A stretch of 34,890 nt of DNA, from contig CALDZJ010000020.1 in NCBI GenBank assembly GCA_937944055.1, forward strand, positions 1 to 34,890, read 5' to 3'. Of the stretch, positions 22,131 through 29,639 are shown piece after piece. Made by a program: the position numbers and the translations under genes. Source of the stretch: an uncultured Verrucomicrobiales bacterium (lineage in GTDB: Bacteria > Verrucomicrobiota > Verrucomicrobiia > Verrucomicrobiales > Akkermansiaceae). Numbering within the stretch: the stretch's first letter is position 1; each line of letters starts with the position of its first letter. The notes beneath the pieces are model-generated. The model searched no databases and had not been told where the DNA came from. It saw only the letters and a list, made by a program, of their open reading frames with translations.

Positions 22131-23444
22131 ATGATGACTGAATACTTTCCTAATATCCCAAAGATCAAATACGAGGGAGCTGACTCCGATAATCCACTCG
22201 CTTTCCATCACTATAATCCCGATGAGGTGATCGGCGGGAAAACGATGCGTGAGCATCTCCGTTTTGGGGCAGCTTATTGGCACTGCATGCGCAATGGATT
22301 GGGGGATCCTTTTGGCGAGGGAACGGCTCTGATGCCTTGGGATACGGGCGAGGAGACCTTGGAGAATGCTTTGGCGCGCGTGCCGGTGTTTTTTGAATTC
22401 CTCGATAAGATCGATATCGATTACTATTGTTTCCATGACCGCGATATTTCTCCGGAGGGTGAGAGCTTGAGTAAAACGCACGAGATGTTTCATCGGGTCG
22501 TTGATGAACTCGAAACTTTCCAGAACCAGACGGGCAAGAAACTCCTTTGGGGAACGGCTTGTCTCTTTAGTCATCCTCGATACGCGCAGGGTGCCTCGAC
22601 TTCTCCGAGTGCGGATGTTTTCGCTTACGGGGCGAGTCAGGTTAAAAATGCCATCGATGCGACTCATCGCCTTGGAGGTCCTGGTTACACTTTCTGGGGT
22701 GGACGCGAAGGCTATGGTTCTTTGATCAATACCGACATGAAACGAGAGGTAGATCACCTCGCGGCCTTCCTTCACATGGCGGTCGATTACGCCAAGAAGA
22801 TTGGATACGAGGGGCAATTCTACATCGAGCCAAAGCCGCGCGAGCCCTCCACGCATCAATATGATTCAGACTCTGCGGCCTGTTTGAACTTCCTCCGTGA
22901 GTATGATCTGCTCGATCACTTTAAGCTGAACATTGAAACCAATCACGCGACTCTCGCAGGTCACACGATGGAGCACGAGCTCGAGGTGGCAATGGGTGCC
23001 AATGCTTTGGGATCGATTGACGCGAACCGTGGCGATGAGCTTCTCGGTTGGGATACCGATCAGTTCCCGACGAACCTTTATGGCACCACCAATGTCATGC
23101 TCCGCCTTCTTAAGATGGGCGGCTTTACGACAGGTGGTCTCAACTTTGATGCGAAACGGCGGCGTGAAAGTCATGAGCCTGAAGATCTTTTCCACGCGCA
23201 CATTGGTGGCATGGATGCTTTCGCTCGGGGTCTTAAGATTGCTGACAAGATCATCGCGGACGGTCGCTTTGATGAGTTTGTGAAAGCCCGCTACTCGTCC
23301 TATGACGCGGGTGTGGGTGCTGAGATCGAGACCGGGAAAGCGACGCTTGAATCACTCAATGACTACGCTCAGCAGATCACGCCACCGCAGCTTGAAAGCG
23401 GATGTCAGGAGCGCTTGGAGAATCTTTTGAACGACTACATTTAG
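22131..23444 (+). CDS. xylA: Xylose isomerase
   Basis: 437 residues, class II xylose isomerase, converting D-xylose to D-xylulose (and glucose to fructose) in the cytoplasm with two divalent metals. [20 protein letters not shown] contains the conserved active-site His and Asp. [39 protein letters not shown] and [19 protein letters not shown] are the metal-binding and catalytic segments, and [12 protein letters not shown] follows. All are present and the length is typical. It starts at ATG 22131, with a second ATG directly after it. It heads a cluster with xylB six bases downstream, on the same strand, and is divergent from the PAS-AraC regulator. Confidence 0.97.
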   Translation: MMTEYFPNIPKIKYEGADSDNPLAFHHYNPDEVIGGKTMREHLRFGAAYWHCMRNGLGDPFGEGTALMPWDTGEETLENALARVPVFFEFLDKIDIDYYCFHDRDISPEGESLSKTHEMFHRVVDELETFQNQTGKKLLWGTACLFSHPRYAQGASTSPSADVFAYGASQVKNAIDATHRLGGPGYTFWGGREGYGSLINTDMKREVDHLAAFLHMAVDYAKKIGYEGQFYIEPKPREPSTHQYDSDSAACLNFLREYDLLDHFKLNIETNHATLAGHTMEHELEVAMGANALGSIDANRGDELLGWDTDQFPTNLYGTTNVMLRLLKMGGFTTGGLNFDAKRRRESHEPEDLFHAHIGGMDAFARGLKIADKIIADGRFDEFVKARYSSYDAGVGAEIETGKATLESLNDYAQQITPPQLESGCQERLENLLNDYI

Positions 23445-23450
23445 GAATCT

Positions 23451-24998
23451 ATGTCTTTCGTTCTTGGTCTTGATTCTTCGACTCAAAGTCTCTCTGCGGT
23501 TATTTTGGACACTGAGAAAGGTGTCGTGGTCACGGATGATTCGGTGAATTTCGGGAATGATCTCCCGCACTACGGTCAGCCGCATGGCTATGATGAATCT
23601 GGAGCGAGAGGGGAGGTTCATGCCAATCCCCTGATGTGGTTAGAGGCCTTTGACCTCTTGCTGGGACGGATGAAAGAAGGTGGGGTTGATTTCTCGAAAG
23701 TCACGGCGGTTTCGGGATCTGGTCAGCAACATGGAAGCGTTTATCTGGGCTCTTGTTTTGGTGAGAAATTGGCGTCGCTCGATCCTTCGAGTGATTTGAA
23801 GAGTCAGTTGGCTGGCTGTTTGACTCGCGACAGTTCCCCGATTTGGATGGATAGTTCTACGAGTGCTGAGTGCGCTGAGATTGCGGCGACGCTTGGTGGG
23901 AATGACGTCGTTTGCGCGAAGTCTGGCTCGGTAGCTATCGAGCGGTTTACGGGTTCGCAGATTCGGAAATTTTCTAAGGATGACCCTGAGGCTTATGCCA
24001 AGACGGGGATCATTCATCTCGTGAGTTCCTTCTTTGCTTCGATCATGGCGGGTAAGAATGTTGCGATTGATTACGGCGATGGAGCGGGGATGAATCTGAT
24101 GAACCTTGCGGCGAAAGATTGGGATCAAGATCTTGTTGATGCGGTGGCGGAGGGACTTATGGAGAAACTTCCTCCCTGTGCACCTTCGGCCAAGCAATCA
24201 GGCGTGATTTCGAACTACTTCGTCGGGAAGTACGGCTTTTCTCCGACTTGCGAGACGGTCATTTGGTCGGGAGACAATCCTTGCAGTCTGATTGGGATGG
24301 GCGCGGCTTCACCTGGGAAGGTTATTATTAGTCTGGGAACGAGTGATACCCTCTTCGCAGCGATGCCTGAGCCGAAAACTGATCCGAATGGATTTGGACA
24401 CGTTTTCGGTAATCCAGCGGGAGGCTACATGAGCTTGATCTGTTTTAAAAATGGTTCATTGGCGCGCGAAGCGGTGAAAGAGCAATTTCAATTGGAGTGG
24501 AGTGCTTTTGAGAGGGATGCGCTTGCAGAATCGCAAATTGGGAATGGTGGGCTGATGATGTTGCCATTTTATGAGCCTGAAATTACTCCTGCGATTGATA
24601 CGGGAGGCCCTGTCTTTTCTGAAGCAGGACAGCATTCTGCCGAGCAATCGGTGCGCGCGGTTTTAGAGGGGCAATTTTTAAACATGCGTGCTCATTCGAC
24701 TTGGTTAGGAGTGGCACCGGAGCGGATTTACCTCACGGGAGGTGCTTCGGAAAATGATGGGGTAGCGCAAGTGATCGCGAATGTCTTTGGAGTGCCGGTT
24801 GACCGGCTCGATGTTCCGGGTTCGGCCACGATTGGAGCAGGGATGAGAGCGGCCCATGGAATGGGTGAGAGTCTTGCGAATCTTGAGGGGATGTTTAGTC
24901 AGCCCAAGGAGGGGAGGACGATTGAGCCGGAGGAGGGGGCGAAAGAGGTTTACGATGGGATGATCGGAGACTTTGTCGATTTCCTAGAGCGTCAGTAG
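23451..24998 (+). CDS. xylB: Xylulokinase (FGGY family)
   Basis: 515 residues. It phosphorylates D-xylulose to xylulose 5-phosphate, which enters the pentose phosphate pathway. The FGGY fold starts with FVLGLDSSTQSLSAVILDTE, the first phosphate-binding loop. AVSGSGQQHGSVYLG and WSGDNPCSLIGMGAASPG follow, with the second phosphate loop ISLGTSDTLFA and the adenosine motif IYLTGGASENDGVAQVIANVFG near the C-terminus. The pairing with xylA supports xylulokinase over other FGGY kinases. AGGA overlapping the xylA stop codon serves as ribosome binding site with ATG at 23451. The stop is directly followed by the first of two inverted repeats that border the GxxExxY gene. Confidence 0.95.
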   Translation: MSFVLGLDSSTQSLSAVILDTEKGVVVTDDSVNFGNDLPHYGQPHGYDESGARGEVHANPLMWLEAFDLLLGRMKEGGVDFSKVTAVSGSGQQHGSVYLGSCFGEKLASLDPSSDLKSQLAGCLTRDSSPIWMDSSTSAECAEIAATLGGNDVVCAKSGSVAIERFTGSQIRKFSKDDPEAYAKTGIIHLVSSFFASIMAGKNVAIDYGDGAGMNLMNLAAKDWDQDLVDAVAEGLMEKLPPCAPSAKQSGVISNYFVGKYGFSPTCETVIWSGDNPCSLIGMGAASPGKVIISLGTSDTLFAAMPEPKTDPNGFGHVFGNPAGGYMSLICFKNGSLAREAVKEQFQLEWSAFERDALAESQIGNGGLMMLPFYEPEITPAIDTGGPVFSEAGQHSAEQSVRAVLEGQFLNMRAHSTWLGVAPERIYLTGGASENDGVAQVIANVFGVPVDRLDVPGSATIGAGMRAAHGMGESLANLEGMFSQPKEGRTIEPEEGAKEVYDGMIGDFVDFLERQ

Positions 24999-25000
24999 AG

Positions 25001-25039
25001 AATCTGTGTTATCTGTGCCCAATCCGTTAAAATCTGTGT
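25001..25039 (+). repeat. Left inverted repeat of the GxxExxY cassette
   Basis: 39 bases starting three bases after the xylB stop, containing AATCTGTG, TATCTGTG, AATCCGTTAA and AATCTGTGT. It matches the reverse complement of 25426-25464 at 34 of 39 positions, with the inner 19 bases identical. The ATCTGTG octamer is repeated within it. Confidence 0.85.
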
Positions 25040-25054
25040 AAAAAGGAAAATCTC

Positions 25055-25417
25055 ATGCAGCAAAAAGATCTTACTTACGATGTCATAGGAGCGGCCATGG
25101 AGGTCCATCGTGAGCTTGGTTCTGGTTTGCGCGAATTACCTTACGAAAACGCTTTGCGAAATGAGCTTCGCTACCGAAAGCATCAGGTGGATCAGCAGAA
25201 GGCGTGGCCGATTCAATACAAAGGGGCGATTGTGGGCGATTGTTTTACCGATCTCTTTGTGGATCGAGAACTGGTTGTTGAAGTTAAGGCGATTAACGCA
25301 CTGGGAGATGAAGAGTTGAGTCAGGTTCTAAATTACCTGAGAATTTCGAAGATGAGGCTCGGGTTGATTTTAAATTTTAAGCCGAGTTCGCTGGAGGTTA
25401 AGCGCGTTGCTCTTTAG
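25055..25417 (+). CDS. GxxExxY protein
   Basis: 120 residues. DVIGAAMEVHRELGSGLRELPYENAL contains the name-giving motif as G-L-R-E-L-P-Y, followed by an Arg/Lys-rich middle (RYRKHQVDQQKAWPIQYKG) and FTDLFVDRELVVEVKAI with the conserved ending QVLNYLRISKMRLGLILNF. The family is widespread in Bacteroidota, Verrucomicrobiota and Planctomycetota, with no established function; the acidic residues of the VDR-VVEVKA segment resemble the E-x-K core of PD-(D/E)XK nucleases, which is my inference only. AAGGAAA lies about eight bases before ATG 25055. The gene stands between xylB and a sugar isomerase gene, is enclosed by the repeats at 25001-25039 and 25426-25473, and does not fit the pathway of its neighbours. 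Confidence 0.88.
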   Translation: MQQKDLTYDVIGAAMEVHRELGSGLRELPYENALRNELRYRKHQVDQQKAWPIQYKGAIVGDCFTDLFVDRELVVEVKAINALGDEELSQVLNYLRISKMRLGLILNFKPSSLEVKRVAL

Positions 25418-25425
25418 ATTTTTTG

Positions 25426-25473
25426 ACACAGATTTTAACGGATTACTCACAGATTGCACAGATTGCACAGATT
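25426..25473 (-). repeat. Right inverted repeat of the GxxExxY cassette
   Basis: Reverse complement of the left repeat over 25426-25464, plus one extra GCACAGATT unit to 25473, making three successive copies of the nine-base unit (CACAGATTG type). It starts nine bases after the GxxExxY stop codon. The extra copy suggests slippage or expansion of the array. Confidence 0.82.
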
Positions 25474-25519
25474 TTCCTGACCGACGAATTTACCATTTTA
25501 AAACAAACCAACAAAACCT

Positions 25520-26575
25520 ATGCCAAGACCAGTCACCTTATTCACCGGCCAGTGGGCCGATCTTCCGCTCGCTGAGCTTCTCCCGAGAGTCAAAGAAATG
25601 GGATACGATGGAGTGGAACTCGCCTGCTGGGGCGATCACTTTGATGTTCAAGCTGCTCTCAATGAAGAGGGCTATGTCGAAGGACGATGGGAGCTTTTAA
25701 AGAAGAATGATCTCTCTTGTTTTGCGATTTCAGCTCATCTCGTAGGGCAGGCGATTTGTGATCCGATCGATGAGCGTCACGCTGCGATCTTGTCTCGCGA
25801 AATTTATGGTGATGGAGACCCTGAAGGGGTTCGTCAACGGGCCGCGCAAGAGATGATCGATACGGGAAAGGCTTGCCGGAAGTTCGTCAATGCAGGGAAA
25901 GATTACATGGCGGATCGTGAACGATCTGGGATGGGTGCGGTCGTGAATGGGTTTACTGGCTCCAGCATTTGGCACGCTCTTTATGCCTTCCCGCCCACTG
26001 ATCAAGCCTACCTTCAGAGGGGCTTCGATGATTTTGCGAAGCGCTTCTTGCCTATCTTGGACGCCTTTGAAGAGGAGGATGTGAACTTCGCGCTGGAGGT
26101 TCATCCTACGGAGATTGCCTTTGATATAGCCTCGGCCGCGCGCGCCATCGAGGCGGTGAAGGGGCATAAACGTTTTGGATTCAATTATGATCCAAGCCAT
26201 CTTGGGTATCAGGGGGTTGACTACGTGCGCTTCATTCGCGAATTCGCTGATCGCATCTGCCACGTGCACATGAAGGACGTTTGGTGGGGACACGGTGATG
26301 GCACGGTAGGTGTCTTCGGTGGTCACACTGATTTCTGCGATGCGCGCCGGCAGTGGGATTTCCGCTCGGTGGGGCGGGGTGATATTAACTTCGAGGAGAT
26401 CATCGTGGCGCTGAATGACACCCGTTATAGTGGGCCGCTTTCAGTCGAGTGGGAGGATGGGCGCATGGAGCGTTTCCATGGGGCCACTGAGAGTTGTGCC
26501 TTCACTAAATCGCTCGACTTCCCACGCAATGAAGGTGGGATGTTCGACTCCGCCTTCGACGGCGATAACCAGTAA
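25520..26575 (+). CDS. Sugar phosphate isomerase/epimerase, TIM-barrel family
   Basis: 351 residues. The xylose isomerase-like TIM barrel (AP endonuclease 2 family) is shown by [59 protein letters not shown] with the metal-binding Glu and His, [16 protein letters not shown] with the Asp-x-x-His pair, [10 protein letters not shown] and LSVEWEDG. The likely metal ligands (Glu in LEVHPTE, Asp in YDPSH, His in HVHMKD, Glu in SVEWED) are all present. The substrate is not identifiable but the partners, two Gfo/Idh oxidoreductases 13 and 8 bases apart, suggest a sugar acid or inositol-like route. No Shine-Dalgarno is visible before ATG 25520, and the AT-rich leader is preceded by the right repeat of the cassette. 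Confidence 0.9.
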   Translation: MPRPVTLFTGQWADLPLAELLPRVKEMGYDGVELACWGDHFDVQAALNEEGYVEGRWELLKKNDLSCFAISAHLVGQAICDPIDERHAAILSREIYGDGDPEGVRQRAAQEMIDTGKACRKFVNAGKDYMADRERSGMGAVVNGFTGSSIWHALYAFPPTDQAYLQRGFDDFAKRFLPILDAFEEEDVNFALEVHPTEIAFDIASAARAIEAVKGHKRFGFNYDPSHLGYQGVDYVRFIREFADRICHVHMKDVWWGHGDGTVGVFGGHTDFCDARRQWDFRSVGRGDINFEEIIVALNDTRYSGPLSVEWEDGRMERFHGATESCAFTKSLDFPRNEGGMFDSAFDGDNQ

Positions 26576-26588
26576 ATCTATTTATATT

Positions 26589-27668
26589 ATGTCCACAAAA
26601 ATTGCAGTCATCGGAGCAGGAGGAATGCTTCAGTATCATCACGCCGGCTTTGTTAAAGCGGGCGGGGAAGTTGTCGCGGTTTGCGATATGAGTGAGGAGG
26701 CTGCGAAAGCAGCGGCCGAGCAGTACGGAATCTCTCAGACTTATACTGAGGTTGCTGAGATGCTGGCAAACGATGAGATTGATGCGGTCAGTATCATCGT
26801 GCCCAATAAGTTCCATGCGCCACTTTCGGTGCAGTGTCTAGAGGCCGGAAAGCATGTCTTTTGCGAAAAGCCTCCGGCACTCAGTGCGGCGGAAGTGAGA
26901 GGGATGATTAAGGCGGCTGAGGCATCTGGCAAGAAGCTGATGTTTAATTTTAATAACCGTGCGCGCCCGGAGTCGGTCGAGTTGAAGAGGCGGATCGATG
27001 CCGGAGAGCTGGGCTCGATTAATTCTGCGCAGTCTAAGTGGATTCGCCGGACTGGGATTCCCGGTTTTGGTGGATGGTTCACGACGAAGGAGCTCTCCGG
27101 CGGGGGTGCTACGATTGATCTTCTGCATATGATTGATCTCTCGCTCTATTTCATGGGCTATCCTAATCCGACCAACGTGCTTGCTAAGACCTTTGAGACC
27201 TTTATGGGTGATCCGGGTTTTAAGGGGCCTTGGGGGATTCCGGATCGTGCTGATGGGGTGACTGATGTGGAGGCGGCGGCTCACGGTTTCGTGACTTTTG
27301 ACAGCGGGCAGGTCCTGACTCTGCAAGTCTCATGGGCTGAGATGGTCAAGCGAGAGGAGGTCTCAGTGCTATTCCAAGGGACGAAGGCAGGCGGAAAAGT
27401 GGAGCGCCTTTTTGGGAAAGATGGGCTGGATGAAACGGCGATTGATACCTGTGAGCTTTACACTCAGGTCGATGGACAATCAGTCGATACCGTTCTGGAG
27501 GTCCCGGAGTGTGAGGATATGGGCCGGATTGATTCGGCCGCGAACTTCGTGGAAGCGATCGAGGGGAAAGCGGCCCCTCTCAATACGCCGGAGCAAGCGC
27601 TGCACCTGATGACAATCATTGACGCCATTTATGAATCGTCCAAAAGCGGTCGAGCCGTGGCGATCTAG
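26589..27668 (+). CDS. Gfo/Idh/MocA family oxidoreductase
   Basis: 359 residues. KIAVIGAGGMLQYHHAGF is the N-terminal nucleotide loop. AGKHVFCEKPPALSAAEVRGMI carries the EKP motif (here CEKPPALS). A later GGGATIDLLHMIDLSLYFMG is the family's active-site GGG...D...H...D pattern. The start is ATG 26589, 13 bases after the preceding stop. The frame reads upstream as an internal piece of the isomerase gene and is discarded. The leader is AT-rich without a Shine-Dalgarno sequence. With the next gene it makes a pair of paralogous but clearly different dehydrogenases in one operon, so they probably act on different intermediates of the same route. Confidence 0.91.
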   Translation: MSTKIAVIGAGGMLQYHHAGFVKAGGEVVAVCDMSEEAAKAAAEQYGISQTYTEVAEMLANDEIDAVSIIVPNKFHAPLSVQCLEAGKHVFCEKPPALSAAEVRGMIKAAEASGKKLMFNFNNRARPESVELKRRIDAGELGSINSAQSKWIRRTGIPGFGGWFTTKELSGGGATIDLLHMIDLSLYFMGYPNPTNVLAKTFETFMGDPGFKGPWGIPDRADGVTDVEAAAHGFVTFDSGQVLTLQVSWAEMVKREEVSVLFQGTKAGGKVERLFGKDGLDETAIDTCELYTQVDGQSVDTVLEVPECEDMGRIDSAANFVEAIEGKAAPLNTPEQALHLMTIIDAIYESSKSGRAVAI

Positions 27669-27676
27669 AATTTTTT

Positions 27677-28837
27677 ATGATGAATCGAAAATTGAGAATG
27701 GGTATGGTCGGCGGAGGTCGTGGGGCTTTCATTGGACAAGTGCACCGCATGGCGGCGAACTTGGATGGAAAAATAGAACTCGTGGCAGGGGCGTTTTCCT
27801 CTGATCCTGAAAAATCAAAACTCTCGGGAGAGGACTTCTTTCTGGATCCGGAGCGGGTTTATGGGAGTTATGAAGAGATGGCTCAGGCTGAGGCGGCCCG
27901 TGAGGACGGGGTGGATTTTGTCTCCATCGTGGTGCAAAATCATCTGCATTTCGCGGTGGCCAAGTGCTTCCTCGAAGCGGGAATTCATGTGATTTGTGAT
28001 AAGCCTTTAGCGCTGGATCTGGGGCAAGCCAAGGTCTTGCAAAAACTGGTGCATGATTCCGGTCTGATCTTTGCGCTGACTCATAACTATGCGGGCTATC
28101 CCATGGTGAAGGAAGCGCGGCGGATGGTTGCGGAGGGTGAGCTAGGGCGTATTCTTAAGATTGTTGCGGAGTATCCTCAGGGCTATGCGGTGGGCGATGT
28201 CGAGGGGGAGGGATCTGGAGCGATCTCGAATTGGCGAGCGGATCCTAAGATCGCGGGAGCTTCAAATTGCATCGGTGATATTGGCACGCATGCTCATCAT
28301 TTGGCCCATTATATCACGGGCTTGGAGATTGAGGAGCTGGCGGCTGAGCTCACCGCCTTCATCCCGGGGCGGGAGTTGGATGATGATGGGAATTGCCTAA
28401 TTCGTTTTCAGGATGGGGTGAAGGGGATCATCTACGCTTCTCAAATTTCGAATGGTGATGAAAATAATCTCAACATTCGGGTCTATGGCACCAAGGCCTC
28501 GCTGGAGTGGCATCAGGAAGAGCCGAATGATCTCATCGTGAAATTTGCCAATGCTCCACGCCAGACGTATCGCCGAGGGAATGATTATCTCGGCTCTGCG
28601 GCTCAGGAAAATACGCGCACTCCTTTTGCGCATCCGGAGGGCTTTATTGAGGCTTTTGCCAATATCTACCTCGCTGCGACTGCTGCCATTTCAGATCAGA
28701 TTGAGGGAAGGCCGGCGCCGGAAGCGGGCTATGATTTTCCGAGCGTGGATGATGGGGTGCGGGGGATGGCTTTTATTAAGGCCTGTGTGGATTCATCCCA
28801 GAATAATGCCGCTTGGACAAAGTTAGAGCTCGGCTGA
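27677..28837 (+). CDS. Gfo/Idh/MocA family oxidoreductase, long form
   Basis: 386 residues. RMGMVGGGRGAFIGQVHRMAAN is the nucleotide-binding start and CFLEAGIHVICDKPLALDLGQAK contains the DKP variant of the EKP motif. The body has TLRHDG-free beta-sheet segments typical of the long IolG-like subfamily, including ASNCIGDIGTHAHHLAHYITG with paired His residues, and ends with the DGVRGMAFIKACVDSS segment. It begins at ATG 27677, eight bases after the previous stop. It is the last gene of the cluster and is followed by tandem repeats, then the convergent response regulator. The substrate is unknown. Confidence 0.9.
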   Translation: MMNRKLRMGMVGGGRGAFIGQVHRMAANLDGKIELVAGAFSSDPEKSKLSGEDFFLDPERVYGSYEEMAQAEAAREDGVDFVSIVVQNHLHFAVAKCFLEAGIHVICDKPLALDLGQAKVLQKLVHDSGLIFALTHNYAGYPMVKEARRMVAEGELGRILKIVAEYPQGYAVGDVEGEGSGAISNWRADPKIAGASNCIGDIGTHAHHLAHYITGLEIEELAAELTAFIPGRELDDDGNCLIRFQDGVKGIIYASQISNGDENNLNIRVYGTKASLEWHQEEPNDLIVKFANAPRQTYRRGNDYLGSAAQENTRTPFAHPEGFIEAFANIYLAATAAISDQIEGRPAPEAGYDFPSVDDGVRGMAFIKACVDSSQNNAAWTKLELG

Positions 28838-28861
28838 CTTGGTAAGGTGGGGCGCTGAAAG

Positions 28862-28910
28862 GCGGGGCGGGCGTTTAAGCGCGGGGCGGACGTTTAAGCG
28901 CGGGGCGCTT
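28862..28910. repeat. 19-bp tandem repeat at the end of the response regulator gene
   Basis: Two nearly identical 19-base units GCGGGGCGGGCGTTTAAGC (28862-28880, and 28881-28899 with one change), then a third partial unit to about 28910. The minus-strand response regulator stops at 28894 inside the second unit, so its final codons (APRA) are made from repeat sequence. Confidence 0.85.
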
Positions 28911-29571
28911 TGACCGAAGCGGGTTTTAGCTCATTGTAGAGGGCTGTTGCTTGGGCGCGTGAGTGGACGTGCAGCTTCTCATAAATGCGCCGGCGATAGG
29001 TGTCCACGGTGTGAGAGCTGATGCCCAGTTTCTCGGATATTTCTTTGCAGAGGTATCCTTGGGCGAGGAGGTTGAGCACTTCTTCTTCACGTTTTGAGAG
29101 CTGGCTCAGCTCGTTCTCCTCGCTGAGGGGAGGGGATTTGCGAAAGCACTGGACGACTTTCCGAGCAATGCCGCTACTCATGGGGGAGCCACCTTCTGAG
29201 ACTTCACGGAGGGAGGATAGGAGTTGATTGCGGGGAGTTTGTTTTAAAAGGTAGCCGGTGGCTCCGGCTTCAAGCGCTTTGAAGATGCGATTTGAATCTT
29301 CATAGACCGTGATCATGACAAATTGCACTTTGGGCATTTTACGCTTGAGGCCACGGACGCATTCTACGCCATTGAGACTCGGTAGATTAATGTCGGAAAG
29401 GACGACGTCTGGCTGATCATTCGGAATCCCATCGAAGGCTTCTTGTCCATCCTCGTAGACGCTGACGAGGGTAAAGCCCTCGGCTTGCTCGATCCATTCG
29501 GCGTAGATGCTGCGTAAGGGAATGTCATCCTCGATGATTGAGACGGCGATGGTGTTATGCGGGGAACTCAC
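28894..29571 (-). CDS. NarL/LuxR-type response regulator
   Basis: 225 residues. The receiver domain has acidic residues Glu14-Asp15-Asp16 and phosphoacceptor Asp60 in DVVLSDINLPSLNG, followed by VMITVYED and LKQTPRNQLL (the conserved Lys). The C-terminal LuxR helix-turn-helix is LSKREEEVLNLLAQGYLCKEISEKLGISSHTVDTYRRRI. The start is GTG at 29571. It lies 68 bases after the stop of the sensor kinase on the same strand, so it is its probable partner; targets are unknown. The stop codon falls within a tandem repeat. Confidence 0.93.
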   Translation of the reverse strand: MSSPHNTIAVSIIEDDIPLRSIYAEWIEQAEGFTLVSVYEDGQEAFDGIPNDQPDVVLSDINLPSLNGVECVRGLKRKMPKVQFVMITVYEDSNRIFKALEAGATGYLLKQTPRNQLLSSLREVSEGGSPMSSGIARKVVQCFRKSPPLSEENELSQLSKREEEVLNLLAQGYLCKEISEKLGISSHTVDTYRRRIYEKLHVHSRAQATALYNELKPASVKAPRA

Positions 29572-29639
29572 TGGGATTTATGCTAGGAGGATTTGAGGGA
29601 AAAGCTTGTCCCGTGTTCTAGTGACAGGGCGTGGTTGGG

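Noticed and set aside
22026-22859. 277-residue open frame opposite xylA
   Set aside because: No recognisable domain, wholly overlaps the conserved xylose isomerase gene.
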